64,000 bases of DNA from Pseudomonas faucium (GTDB lineage Bacteria > Pseudomonadota > Gammaproteobacteria > Pseudomonadales > Pseudomonadaceae), in NCBI RefSeq assembly GCF_021602585.1, contig NZ_BQIP01000002.1:186001-250000 (forward strand), in the 5' to 3' direction. The notes under the pieces are model-generated. The model saw only the letters and a program-made list of their open reading frames with translations. It searched no databases and was not told where the DNA came from. A program made the translations under genes and the position numbers. Below, piece after piece: positions 1 through 10,589 of this stretch (position 1 is the stretch's first letter; each line of letters begins with the position of its first letter).

Positions 1-1
1 G

Positions 2-580
2 CAGGAAAAGGTCGCGTTCATCGACCGGCAAGGCAGCGAAGGCAGCCACACCGCGCGCTTCGGCGAGATCGAACAGCGTGGCGCGGCACTCACGCCCAAA
101 GGGCGCCAGCTGTATGACCGCCTGCTCGATGCCACCCGCGCAGCCTTGGGTGGCGTACCTGCCGAGGCCAATGCCGAGCGCTACATGGCGCTGCTGCAGC
201 AGCACTTTGCGCCATTCCCGGATGACCTGGCGCAGATGCGCGAGCAGGGCCTGGCCTACTTCCGCTACTTCGCCACTGAAAAGGGCCTGGCGGCGCGTGA
301 CCAGCAAGGCCGCCCGACCACCCTGGCGGGCTTGATCGAGGCAGGCCATGTGCACTTCGAGGCGCTGGTGTATGAAGACTTCCTGCCGGTGAGTGCGGCG
401 GGCATCTTCCAGTCCAACCTGGGTGACGAGGCCCAGGCCGAATACGGCAGCAATGCCAACCGCGAGGCGTTCGAGGCGGCGTTGGGGCTACAGGTGCAGG
501 ATGAGCTGGCGCTGTATGCGCAGAGCGAGCAGCGGTCGCTGCAGGCTTGTGGCCAGGCGTTGAACCTCCAATTGGTGTAA
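2..580 (+). CDS. hglS: 2-oxoadipate dioxygenase/decarboxylase, C-terminal part (5' end outside window)
   Basis: The first 192 visible residues are the C-terminal part of a DUF1338-family enzyme. The motif VYEDFLPVSAAGIFQSNLG (near bases 368-424) is the family hallmark, and its Glu is probably one of the active-site metal ligands (family knowledge). Characterised members (HglS of P. putida, YdcJ of E. coli) convert 2-oxoadipate to D-2-hydroxyglutarate with loss of CO2 in D-lysine catabolism. The reading frame is open from base 2 and ends in TAA at 580. The start and the N-terminal metal-binding His residues lie outside the window. It converges with the LysR gene, separated by a REP pair. Confidence 0.85.
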   Translation, partial: QEKVAFIDRQGSEGSHTARFGEIEQRGAALTPKGRQLYDRLLDATRAALGGVPAEANAERYMALLQQHFAPFPDDLAQMREQGLAYFRYFATEKGLAARDQQGRPTTLAGLIEAGHVHFEALVYEDFLPVSAAGIFQSNLGDEAQAEYGSNANREAFEAALGLQVQDELALYAQSEQRSLQACGQALNLQLV

Positions 581-595
581 GGCTCAGGATCGCTG

Positions 596-702
596 GGGGC
601 GCTTTGCGCCCCATTCGCGGGCAAGCCCGCTCCCACAGGGTCACCACAGTTCTTGATTTTTGCGCTGTACCTGTGGGAGCCGGCTTGCCGGCGATAGGGC
701 CC
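596..702. repeat. REP pair (family A), convergent gap
   Basis: Two inverted copies of the GCCGGCTTGCCGGCGAT-type unit (one variant with CGGGCAAGCCCG), each ending in GGGAGC/CCCACAG, lie between the hglS stop and the LysR stop. Can fold as a large cruciform or hairpin on either strand. Confidence 0.85.
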
Positions 703-712
703 GTTCAGGCAA

Positions 713-1639
713 TCAAAGGGCCGGCAGGATTTGCACATCCGGCAGGTTCATCGCCGCCGCCTCTTCCTGCAAGAACGCACTCAAGCGCCGCAAGCGCTCG
801 CCCCCCGGCCTTGTGCGCGGCCACACCAGGTAGTAGTCCATGCCGCTGGGCACCGCGGTCGGCCAAGGCAGGCTCAGGCGCCCTTGCGCCACATCCTCGG
901 CCACCATCAGCAGGTCGCCCATGGAGATCCCGTAGCCACGGGCCGCAGCGATCATGCCCAGCTCCAGGGTGTCGAACACCTGCCCGCCCTTGAGCGACAC
1001 CTTGTCGGCCAGGCCCATGCGCTCCAGCCATTCCCGCCAGTCGCGTTTGTCGGGCGTGGGGTGCAGCAGCTCGATGCCGGCCAGCCGGCGCACGTCCAGC
1101 GGGCCGTCCTCGAGCAGGTCCGGGGCGCCCACCGGGATCAGCAGCTCGGCAAACAGCGGGCGCACCTCCCACTCCGGCGGAAATACGCCATCGCTAAGCA
1201 GCACCGCACAGTCGAACGGCTCCTGGTTGAAGTCGACGTGGTCGACGTCCATCCAGGCGCTGGTCAGTTGCACCTCGTTGCCCGGCTGCAAGTGGCGGAA
1301 ATGGCTCAACCGCGCCAGCAACCAGCGCATGGTCAAGGTCGAGGGGGCCTTCATGCGCAGGATGTCATCTTCACCGCGCAAGGTATCGCAGGCGCGCTCC
1401 AGCGCGGCGAAGCCTTCGCGCACACCGGGCAGCAGCACCCGGGCGGCCTCGGTCAGCTGCAGGCTGCGGCCGCTGCGCACGAACAGGCGGCAGGCGAAGT
1501 GGTCCTCGAGGGTGCGGATGTGCCGGCTGACCGCGCTCTGGGTAATCGACAACGCTTCACCGGCACGGGTGAACGAGCTCAGCCGAGCGGCCGCTTCGAA
1601 TGCGCGCAGCGCATACAGCGGAGGGAGCTGACGGGACAT
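713..1639 (-). CDS. LysR-family transcriptional regulator, GcvA-type
   Basis: 308 residues from the start MSRQLPPLYALRAFEAAAR. The N-terminal winged helix-turn-helix (about residues 8-65, with SFTRAGEALSITQSAVSRHI) and the opening LPPLxALRAFEAAAR are typical of GcvA-like LysR proteins. The rest is the periplasmic-binding-like effector domain. An in-frame ATG lies 32 codons upstream, but it would add a non-homologous tail running through the promoter region, so I chose 1639, which has an AGG 8 bases upstream. The gene is divergent from the MATE exporter and convergent with hglS. It could regulate either, or itself; the effector is unknown. Confidence 0.85.
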   Translation of the reverse strand: MSRQLPPLYALRAFEAAARLSSFTRAGEALSITQSAVSRHIRTLEDHFACRLFVRSGRSLQLTEAARVLLPGVREGFAALERACDTLRGEDDILRMKAPSTLTMRWLLARLSHFRHLQPGNEVQLTSAWMDVDHVDFNQEPFDCAVLLSDGVFPPEWEVRPLFAELLIPVGAPDLLEDGPLDVRRLAGIELLHPTPDKRDWREWLERMGLADKVSLKGGQVFDTLELGMIAAARGYGISMGDLLMVAEDVAQGRLSLPWPTAVPSGMDYYLVWPRTRPGGERLRRLSAFLQEEAAAMNLPDVQILPAL

Positions 1640-1688
1640 GGGGTACCTGGTATTCGGGGGCAAGATGGGAAAAGCCGGAATCATATAT

Positions 1689-1707
1689 GCATGAGTCCAA
1701 CTCATGC
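1689..1707. promoter_or_regulatory. Palindrome, candidate LysR operator
   Basis: GCATGAGT-CCA-ACTCATGC is a perfect 8-bp inverted repeat with a 3-bp centre in the 155-bp gap between the divergent LysR and MATE genes. Its size and place fit a LysR-type site. Binding is inferred only. Confidence 0.5.
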
Positions 1708-1794
1708 CAACCATCGCTATTATCCTTTTGTACAAAGCTGACCAAAGCTTCAGAATCCACCCTCGCTCACCGAGTCAGTCACAAGGACACCCCC

Positions 1795-3183
1795 ATGCAC
1801 GTCGCGCCCACCACAGAACTCAAGGCTTTGCTGCGCCTGGCCGGGCCGCTGATCGCCTCGCAGTTGGCGCACATGCTGATGGTGCTCACCGACACCCTGA
1901 TGATGGCCCGCATCAGCCCGCAGGCCCTGGCCGGCGGCGGCCTGGGCGCGGCGGGCTATTCGTTCGTGTCGATCTTCTGCCTCGGCGTGATCGCCGCGGT
2001 CGGCACGCTGGTGGCCATCCGCAAGGGCGCCAACGACATCGAGGGCGCCACCCGCCTGGCGCAGAACGGCCTGTGGCTGGCCTGGGGCCTGGCGGTGCTG
2101 GCCGCGCTGGTGCTGTGGAACCTCAAACCGGTGTTGCTGCTGTTCGGCCAGCAGCCGGAAAACGTCGACTCCGCTGCCCAGTTCCTCACCTTGCTGCCGC
2201 TGGCGCTGCCCGGCTACCTGACGTTCATGGCCCTGCGCGGCTTCACCAGCGCCCTGGGCCGCTCGACCCCGGTGATGGTCATCAGCCTGGTCGGCACGGT
2301 GCTCAACTACCTGTTCAACCACGCGCTGATCGAGGGCATGTTCGGCCTGCCCAAGCTCGGGCTGATGGGCATCGGCATGGTCACTGCGGTGGTGTCGATG
2401 GGCATGGCCATCGCCCTGGCGCTGTACATCCGCTGGCACCCGGCCTACGACGCCTACCCGCTGCGCAAGGGCCTGTCGCGCCCTTCCCTGCCGGCGTTGC
2501 GCGAGCTGTGGCGCCTGGGCCTGCCGATTGGTGGCACCTACATGGTGGAGGTCGGCCTGTTCGCCTTCGCCGCCCTGTGCATGGGCGTGCTCGGCAGCAC
2601 CGAACTGGGCGCCCACCAGATCGCCCTGCAGATCGTCTCCACCGCGTTCATGGTGCCGACCGGCCTTTCGTATGCGGTGACCATGCGCGTGGGCCTGTAC
2701 TTCGGCGCCGGCAACCTGCTGGCGGCGCGCAGTGCCGGGCGGGTCGGGATCGGCTTTGGCGCCAGCATCATGTTTGGCTTCGCTGCGCTGTTCTGGCTGC
2801 TGCCGGAGGCGCTGGTGGGGCTGTTCATCGACCGCCACGACCCGGCGTTCGCGGCGATCTTCCAGCTGGCGGTGCAGCTGCTGATGGTGGCGGCGTGGTT
2901 CGAGCTGTTCGATGGCGTGCAGACCATTGCCATGGGCTCGATCCGTGGGCTGAAGGATGCCAAGACCACCTTCCTGATCGGCCTGTGCTGCTACTGGCTG
3001 GTCGGGGCACCGAGTGCGTGGCTGTTCACCTTTACCCTGGGCGGCGGTGCTGTGGGGGTCTGGTGGGGGCTGGCACTGGGGCTGGCGTGCGCTTCGGTGG
3101 CGCTGACCCTGGGCTTTGAGTGGCGGATGAAGCGGATGCTGGGCAAGGCCAAGGTTGCGGATGAGGCAGCTGTTTCGGCCTGA
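1795..3183 (+). CDS. MATE-family multidrug/sodium antiporter
   Basis: 462 residues, the usual MATE length, with about 12 hydrophobic segments and two similar halves. The opening ELKALLRLAGPLIASQLAHM followed by VLTDTLMMARISPQALA is the classic NorM/PmpM N-terminus. Family members exchange Na+ or H+ for cationic drugs across the inner membrane. The start at 1795 is preceded by AAGGA at 9-10 bases; the longer open frame from 1600 runs through the promoter region and is not used. Divergent from the LysR gene, which may control it. The name (NorM- or DinF-like) cannot be settled from sequence. Confidence 0.85.
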   Translation: MHVAPTTELKALLRLAGPLIASQLAHMLMVLTDTLMMARISPQALAGGGLGAAGYSFVSIFCLGVIAAVGTLVAIRKGANDIEGATRLAQNGLWLAWGLAVLAALVLWNLKPVLLLFGQQPENVDSAAQFLTLLPLALPGYLTFMALRGFTSALGRSTPVMVISLVGTVLNYLFNHALIEGMFGLPKLGLMGIGMVTAVVSMGMAIALALYIRWHPAYDAYPLRKGLSRPSLPALRELWRLGLPIGGTYMVEVGLFAFAALCMGVLGSTELGAHQIALQIVSTAFMVPTGLSYAVTMRVGLYFGAGNLLAARSAGRVGIGFGASIMFGFAALFWLLPEALVGLFIDRHDPAFAAIFQLAVQLLMVAAWFELFDGVQTIAMGSIRGLKDAKTTFLIGLCCYWLVGAPSAWLFTFTLGGGAVGVWWGLALGLACASVALTLGFEWRMKRMLGKAKVADEAAVSA

Positions 3184-3186
3184 CTT

Positions 3187-3243
3187 GGGGCCCCTGTCGC
3201 CGGCAAGGGCTGCTGTGGGAGCCGGCTTGCCGGCGATGAGGCC
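3187..3243. repeat. REP pair (family A), convergent gap
   Basis: An imperfect copy (CGCCGGCAAGGGC) and a full copy (GGGAGCCGGCTTGCCGGCGATGAGG) face each other between the MATE stop and the GGDEF-EAL stop. The second copy touches the TAG stop of the latter. Confidence 0.85.
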
Positions 3244-4911
3244 CTAGAGGACGCTTGCGAGCTTGGGCCCTGCCACCTGCTGCAGGTATGCCACCAACTC
3301 TCCCACCGGCAGCGGCTTGCTGACCAGAAAGCCCTGCACCTGATCGCAGCCAAAGCCGCGCAGCAAGGCCATCTGCTCCTCACTCTCGACACCTTCGGCC
3401 ACCACCTCGAGGTTGAGGTTGTGCGCCAGGTTGATCATGGCATGCACCAGCTTGCGGTTTTCCTCGCGCATTTCCATTTCGGCGACGAAGCTGCGGTCCA
3501 CCTTGAGCAGGGTGATCGGCAGGCTGTTCAGGTGCACGAACGAAGAGAAGCCGGTGCCGAAATCATCCAGCGAGAAGCGCACGCCCAGGCGCCCCAAGGC
3601 GTCCATGGTCTGGCGCACCAGCTCGTTGCGGCGCATCACGGCGGTTTCGGTCAGCTCGAATTCCAGCCAGCGGGCGTCGACGCCGTGCTCGATGATCAGC
3701 CGGCTCAAGGTGGCCAGCAGCTGGCTGTCCTGGAACTGGCGAAAGCTCAGGTTCACCGCCATGTGCAGGGGCCCCAGCCCGCTTTCGCGCAGGGCCTGCA
3801 TGTCGCGCAGGGCGCGCGAGATGACCCAGTAGCCCAGCGGCACGATCAGCCCGCTCTGTTCGGCCAGCGGCACGAATTCGCTCGGCGGCAGCAGCCCGCG
3901 CTCGGCATGGCGCCAGCGCACCAGCGCCTCCAGGCCGACGATGCGCCCATCGGCGAGGTTCAGCCGCGGTTGGTAGTGCAGCTCCAGCTCGTCGCGGCGC
4001 AAGGCCCGGCGCAGTTCGCTTTCCAGGTCCGCCAGGCTGCGGGCGTTGCGGTTGATCCGCTCGTTGAACACATGGAAGTTGCAGCCCTGGCTGCTCTTGG
4101 CCTGACGCATGGCGATGTGCGCGTGCCACATCAGCGGGTCGGCGCCGCCCTGGGCGCGGGCATGGGCGATGCCCAGGCTGCAGCCGAGCAACAGGCTTTC
4201 GCCATCGATCCAGTACGGTTCGGCCAGGGCCTCGACGATGCGTTCGGCGATCCACTCGGCGCGGTTGGCATCGCGGCGGGTGTCGATCAGCAAGGCGAAC
4301 TCGTCACTGCCCAGGCGCGCCAGCTGGTCGCCCGCTTCCAGTTGCAGCTTGAGCCGCGACACCACCTGCAGGATCAGGCGGTCGCCGCCCTGGTGGCCGA
4401 GGGCGTCATTGACGTGGCGGAAGTTGTCCAGGTCCAGGTGGCCAAGGGCAACGCCGCGGCCTTCGTTCTCGGCCAGGCGCGCGGTGAGCAAGGCCTGGAA
4501 GCCCTGGCGGTTGGCGATACCGGTGAGGGGGTCCTGCTCGGCCAGACGCTGCAAGGTGGCCACCAGCACGCCGCGCTCGCGCACGTGGCGCAGGCAGCGG
4601 CGCAGGGCGTCGGCATTGAGCTGGCCCAGCACCAGCCAGTCGCTGACGCCGGTTGGTGGCACCGCTGGCTCATGGTCGAGCAAAAGGATGGTCGGCAAGT
4701 CGCAACGCCCCGGCGCCGGCTGCAGGGCCGGGGTCGCCAGGATCACCGCCTGGCGGTCGTGGCTGAACAGGCTATCGACCGCGGCCCAGTTCGGTGCGGT
4801 CAGCAATACCGCCGTGTCGCCCAGCGGCAACAGGCACTCGCGCAGCAAGGCAGCCCATTCCGGCTCATCAGCCAACAACAGCAAACGCAGAGGTTCGACA
4901 GGCGTGGACAA
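3244..4911 (-). CDS. GGDEF-EAL protein, probable c-di-GMP phosphodiesterase with degenerate receiver-like N-terminus
   Basis: 555 residues. Residues about 1-115 look like a response-regulator receiver fold (LLLLADEPEW start) but lack the phospho-accepting Asp. The GGDEF domain (about 130-290) reads GSDEF, and the usual RxxD inhibitory site upstream is EAGD. The C-terminal EAL domain keeps the expected catalytic motifs: EALVRW, NLSFRQF, ELTET, DDFGTG, KVDRSF, VAEGVES and QGFLVSKPLP. I therefore infer hydrolysis of c-di-GMP, with the GGDEF part possibly sensing GTP. A Fur-box-like palindrome lies 60 bases upstream of the start. No partner gene is adjacent. Confidence 0.85.
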   Translation of the reverse strand: MSTPVEPLRLLLLADEPEWAALLRECLLPLGDTAVLLTAPNWAAVDSLFSHDRQAVILATPALQPAPGRCDLPTILLLDHEPAVPPTGVSDWLVLGQLNADALRRCLRHVRERGVLVATLQRLAEQDPLTGIANRQGFQALLTARLAENEGRGVALGHLDLDNFRHVNDALGHQGGDRLILQVVSRLKLQLEAGDQLARLGSDEFALLIDTRRDANRAEWIAERIVEALAEPYWIDGESLLLGCSLGIAHARAQGGADPLMWHAHIAMRQAKSSQGCNFHVFNERINRNARSLADLESELRRALRRDELELHYQPRLNLADGRIVGLEALVRWRHAERGLLPPSEFVPLAEQSGLIVPLGYWVISRALRDMQALRESGLGPLHMAVNLSFRQFQDSQLLATLSRLIIEHGVDARWLEFELTETAVMRRNELVRQTMDALGRLGVRFSLDDFGTGFSSFVHLNSLPITLLKVDRSFVAEMEMREENRKLVHAMINLAHNLNLEVVAEGVESEEQMALLRGFGCDQVQGFLVSKPLPVGELVAYLQQVAGPKLASVL

Positions 4912-4970
4912 GCGGGCTCCTTAGGGCTTGAACGGTGACACGGGGGAGGTCGGCTATGCTACTGCATAAA

Positions 4971-4985
4971 TGAAAATGATTTTCA
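4971..4985. promoter_or_regulatory. Fur-box-like palindrome
   Basis: TGAAAATGATTTTCA is a perfect 7-1-7 inverted repeat and differs at two positions from the Fur core TGATAATNATTATCA. It lies 60 bases upstream of the GGDEF-EAL start and 222 bases upstream of rep, so the former is the likelier target. Confidence 0.55.
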
Positions 4986-5080
4986 CTTTTAGACATATCC
5001 CTGCCCACAGCGTACCGACGCATTTTGACGTGCATCCTGCGCGAAAGTCGCGAAACCGGCAAATCCGATTTTTTCCATGA

Positions 5081-5105
5081 ATAGCATTAGTCTGGCTAAT
5101 GCTAT
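5081..5105. promoter_or_regulatory. Perfect 10-bp inverted repeat upstream of rep
   Basis: ATAGCATTAG and CTAATGCTAT flank a 5-bp centre (TCTGG). The element is operator-like in size and symmetry and lies about 100 bases before the rep start. It is not followed by a T-run, so a terminator is unlikely. The cognate regulator is unknown. Confidence 0.45.
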
Positions 5106-5206
5106 GCGTCGATAAAACGTTGACTCAGACGTCAGACGGTCGCGCCACAACCGCCCCATGCCTGTTAGAATGCGCGGCTATTTTCTGGCGACCCCCGGTT
5201 TCTAGC

Positions 5207-7853
<2,647 letters not shown>

Positions 7854-7858
7854 TGGCT

Positions 7859-7944
7859 TTTGGGGCCGCTTTGCGGCCCTTTCGCGACACAAGGCCGCTT
7901 GTAGGAGCGGCCTTGTGTCGCGAAAGGGCTGCAAAGCAGCCCCG
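7859..7944. repeat. REP pair (family B), convergent gap
   Basis: TTTCGCGACACAAGGCCGCT and its reverse complement form a nearly continuous 80-base hairpin with a very short loop, flanked by a GGGGCYGCTTTGC/GCAAAGCAGCCCC outer stem. Lies between the xpt stop and the acetyl-CoA hydrolase stop. Confidence 0.88.
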
Positions 7945-7948
7945 GCAC

Positions 7949-9808
7949 TCACCGGGTCGCCGCCAACCCCGCCAGCAGCAACCGCTGGTAAAGCTCTTCC
8001 TTCAACCCCTGCGGATCATCCAGCCGCATCCGCGCCAAGTGCGCCACATACCCCTCAGGCCCCGGTGCATCCAGCGCCGCCTTGCCCAACTCCAGCACCT
8101 CGCTGAGCTTGAACTTGCTCTTCAGCCAGTTCAGCGCCCGCAACAGGTCCCGTTCTTCTGCCGTGAAGTCAGTGCCCAGCGGATACTCCGGGAACAGACG
8201 TGCATGCCGCGCCCGTATGGCCTCCAGCCGCTCTGGGGTGTTATCCGTGAACCGCGCATCCAACTGGAAATCCCTCGCCAGCTTGCCAGCCTTCTTGGCC
8301 TGCTCGATCAGCTCTGCCTGGAAACGCGAGTCGCTGATCGCCAGCAACCGTGCAATCACCTCGCTGTCGGTCTGCCCACGCAGGTCGGCGATGCCGTACT
8401 CGGTCACCACGATATCGCGCAGGTGCCGGGGGATGGTGCAGTGGCCGTAGGCCCAGAGCAGGTTGGAGCTCACCTCGCCGCCCGCCTCGCGCCAGCTGCG
8501 CAGCAGCAGTATCGAGCGCCCGCCTTCCAGGGCGTGGCCCTGGGCGACGAAGTTGTATTGGCCGCCGACGCCGCTGAGCACGCGGCCGTCTTCGAGCTGG
8601 TCCGCCACCCCGGCGCCCAGCAGGGTCATGGTGAACACGGTGTTGATGAAGCGTGCATCGCGGCGCTGGCGGCGCTTGAGCGCTTCCTGCCCGTACAGCT
8701 CGTTGATGAAGCTGATGCGCGTCATGGCGAAGCGTTCGCGCTGCTCCAGCGGCATCTCCCGCAGCCGCTGGTAGAACGCCCGCGGGCCAAGGAAGAAGCC
8801 GCCATGCACCAGCACCCCGCGCTCGTCTGCCGGGCGCCGCACCACGCCGGCCTCGGCCAGCGCCAGCAGGCCGTTGACGAACATTTCGCTGCAGCCGTAC
8901 AGGCCCTGGGCGAAGGGTGCCAGGCCACCTTCGCGATCGATCAGCGCCTGCCACGGGCCCACGTCCAGCTCATCCAGCAAGGCCCGGTAGCCGCCATTGT
9001 CGCCCTGGCGCGCCAGCAGCGCGGCGGCGACGGCATCGCCCATGGCGCCGATACCGATCTGCAAGGTGCCGCCATCGCGCACCAGCGAGCTGGCATGCAG
9101 GCCGATGCAATGGTCCTGGGTGGTGACCGGCATGTTCGGCGTGGAGAACAGGCGCCGCTGCTCCACCTCATCGATCAGCAGGTCGAACGCATCGATCGGC
9201 AGCTCGGCGTCACCGGGCATGTACGGCAGCTCGGCGTGGACCTGGCCGAGCATGAGGATGGTTTCGCCGGCGGCGCGGCGCTTGGCGATCATCGGCAGCA
9301 GGTCGAGGGTGATGTCGGGGTTGCAGGCCAGGCTCAGGTGCACGGGCTTGTCCGGCGCCGCGGCCACCAGCTGGGCGACCAGGTTCAGGCCCTTGGCGTT
9401 GATGTCGCGGGCTGCGTGGCTGTAGTTGCTGCTGACGTAGTCCTGTTGCGCGGCGTCGCTGTGCAGCAGGCTGCCGGGCTGCATGAAGAACTGCTCGACG
9501 CGGATGTTCGGCGGCAGGCTGTCGTTGCGCAGGTCGGCGAGGTAGTCGAGCTCTTGGTAGTCGGCGAACACGCGTTCGATGAAGGGTTCGAGAAAGCGCC
9601 GCTGCAGGCCATCGCCCAGGGGCGGGCGGCCGAGGCTGAGGGCGGTGTAGAGGGTCAGGCGGCGCTCGGGCAGTTGGCGAACGCGCTGGTACAGGGCATT
9701 GACGAAGGCATTGGGTTTGCCAAGGCCCAGGGGCAGGCCCATGTGGATGTGGGCTGGCAGGCGCGACAGCACTTGCTCGACGGCCTTGTCGATGGAGCAA
9801 AGGTGCAT
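7949..9808 (-). CDS. Acetyl-CoA hydrolase/transferase-family protein
   Basis: 619 residues. Belongs to the acetyl-CoA hydrolase / 4-hydroxybutyrate CoA-transferase family, with the C-terminal glycine-rich GVGGQYNFVAQG and VTEYGIADLRGQTD segments where CoA-transferases carry active-site residues. Cytoplasmic; it probably moves CoA between short acyl chains or hydrolyses acetyl-CoA. The start is fixed by a perfect AGGAGG 5 bases before ATG. Substrate cannot be told from sequence, and neighbours (xpt, cytochrome c5) give no pathway clue. It stands alone between two REP clusters. Confidence 0.8.
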   Translation of the reverse strand: MHLCSIDKAVEQVLSRLPAHIHMGLPLGLGKPNAFVNALYQRVRQLPERRLTLYTALSLGRPPLGDGLQRRFLEPFIERVFADYQELDYLADLRNDSLPPNIRVEQFFMQPGSLLHSDAAQQDYVSSNYSHAARDINAKGLNLVAQLVAAAPDKPVHLSLACNPDITLDLLPMIAKRRAAGETILMLGQVHAELPYMPGDAELPIDAFDLLIDEVEQRRLFSTPNMPVTTQDHCIGLHASSLVRDGGTLQIGIGAMGDAVAAALLARQGDNGGYRALLDELDVGPWQALIDREGGLAPFAQGLYGCSEMFVNGLLALAEAGVVRRPADERGVLVHGGFFLGPRAFYQRLREMPLEQRERFAMTRISFINELYGQEALKRRQRRDARFINTVFTMTLLGAGVADQLEDGRVLSGVGGQYNFVAQGHALEGGRSILLLRSWREAGGEVSSNLLWAYGHCTIPRHLRDIVVTEYGIADLRGQTDSEVIARLLAISDSRFQAELIEQAKKAGKLARDFQLDARFTDNTPERLEAIRARHARLFPEYPLGTDFTAEERDLLRALNWLKSKFKLSEVLELGKAALDAPGPEGYVAHLARMRLDDPQGLKEELYQRLLLAGLAATR

Positions 9809-9876
9809 CTTGGCCTCCTGAGTTTGCGTAGGGTCAGGGCGTTTGACATGAGGCCGAGCTCATTCGTTGCCTGAAC

Positions 9877-9963
9877 CGGCCTCATCGCCGGCAAGCCGGC
9901 TCCCACAGGTACTGCACAAGCCTCAAGGTACCCTGTGGGAGCCGGCTTGCCGGCGATGAGGCC
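9877..9963. repeat. REP pair (family A)
   Basis: Two inverted GCCGGCTTGCCGGCGATGAGGCC units separated by about 30 bases, between the cytochrome c5 stop and the start of the next minus-strand gene. Confidence 0.87.
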
Positions 9964-9976
9964 AGCGCAGACAACG

Positions 9977-10006
9977 CAAAAACAAAGCCCGCCAAAAAAG
10001 GCGGGC
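9977..10006 (-). terminator. Rho-independent terminator of the cytochrome c5 gene
   Basis: Read on the minus strand, GCCCGCC-TTTTTT-GGCGGGC is followed by TTTGTTTTTG. It sits 21 bases past the cytochrome stop. Confidence 0.85.
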
Positions 10007-10027
10007 CTCGTGCAATTCGATGGCGGC

Positions 10028-10453
10028 TTACAACCCGGACATCTTCTTGATTGCCCCTTTCAGGTCATCATCCGAGCAGTCCGCACAGGTGCCCTTCGGC
10101 GGCATGGCGTTGATCCCGGTAATGGCCTTGGCCAGGATGCCATCGAGGCCGCCCTGGTGATCGGCACGCTCTTTCCACGCCGCGGTGTCGCCGATCTTCG
10201 GCGCGCCCAGAAGGCCCGTGCCATGGCAGGCATTGCAATGCTTGGCGATGACATCATCCGGCGTCTTGGCGCCGCCACCCCCGCTCGCCGCGGCGGCCAC
10301 TTCCATGCCCTTGCACTCCTGGCCCTGGACACACACCTGGCCAACCGGCTCCAGGCGTTTGGCAAGTTCATCGTTGGTCGCTGCGGTTGCGCTCAGTGCC
10401 CAAAGGGCGAATACGGCTGCTGGTACGGCCAGCATCTTCTTGATTTGGTTCAC
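10028..10453 (-). CDS. Cytochrome c5-type monohaem protein
   Basis: 141 residues. A hydrophobic signal peptide (AVPAAVFALWALSATAA) targets it to the periplasm. The haem site CNACH is at residues 73-77, and NAMPPKG (Met117) supplies the likely axial ligand. Cys123 and Cys126 form the extra disulfide pair typical of the c5 subfamily, and an additional Cys pair lies at 41/47. Family members shuttle electrons between the bc1 complex or dehydrogenases and terminal oxidases. I chose a GTG start at 10453 because a GAGG precedes it by 8 bases and the signal peptide starts there; the longer frame to 10549 has no such site. A strong terminator follows. Confidence 0.88.
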   Translation of the reverse strand: MNQIKKMLAVPAAVFALWALSATAATNDELAKRLEPVGQVCVQGQECKGMEVAAAASGGGGAKTPDDVIAKHCNACHGTGLLGAPKIGDTAAWKERADHQGGLDGILAKAITGINAMPPKGTCADCSDDDLKGAIKKMSGL

Positions 10454-10589
10454 GCGTACACCCTCATGGTGGCTAATCACGCCCGCGGCCACGGTAATGC
10501 GAGCGTTGAAAAGTATAGCGGCAACCTGGAAGCCGTGAAACGACCCCACTGGGGAAAGGGGTATTGCAACAGCAATGCACTGCGCTGGA

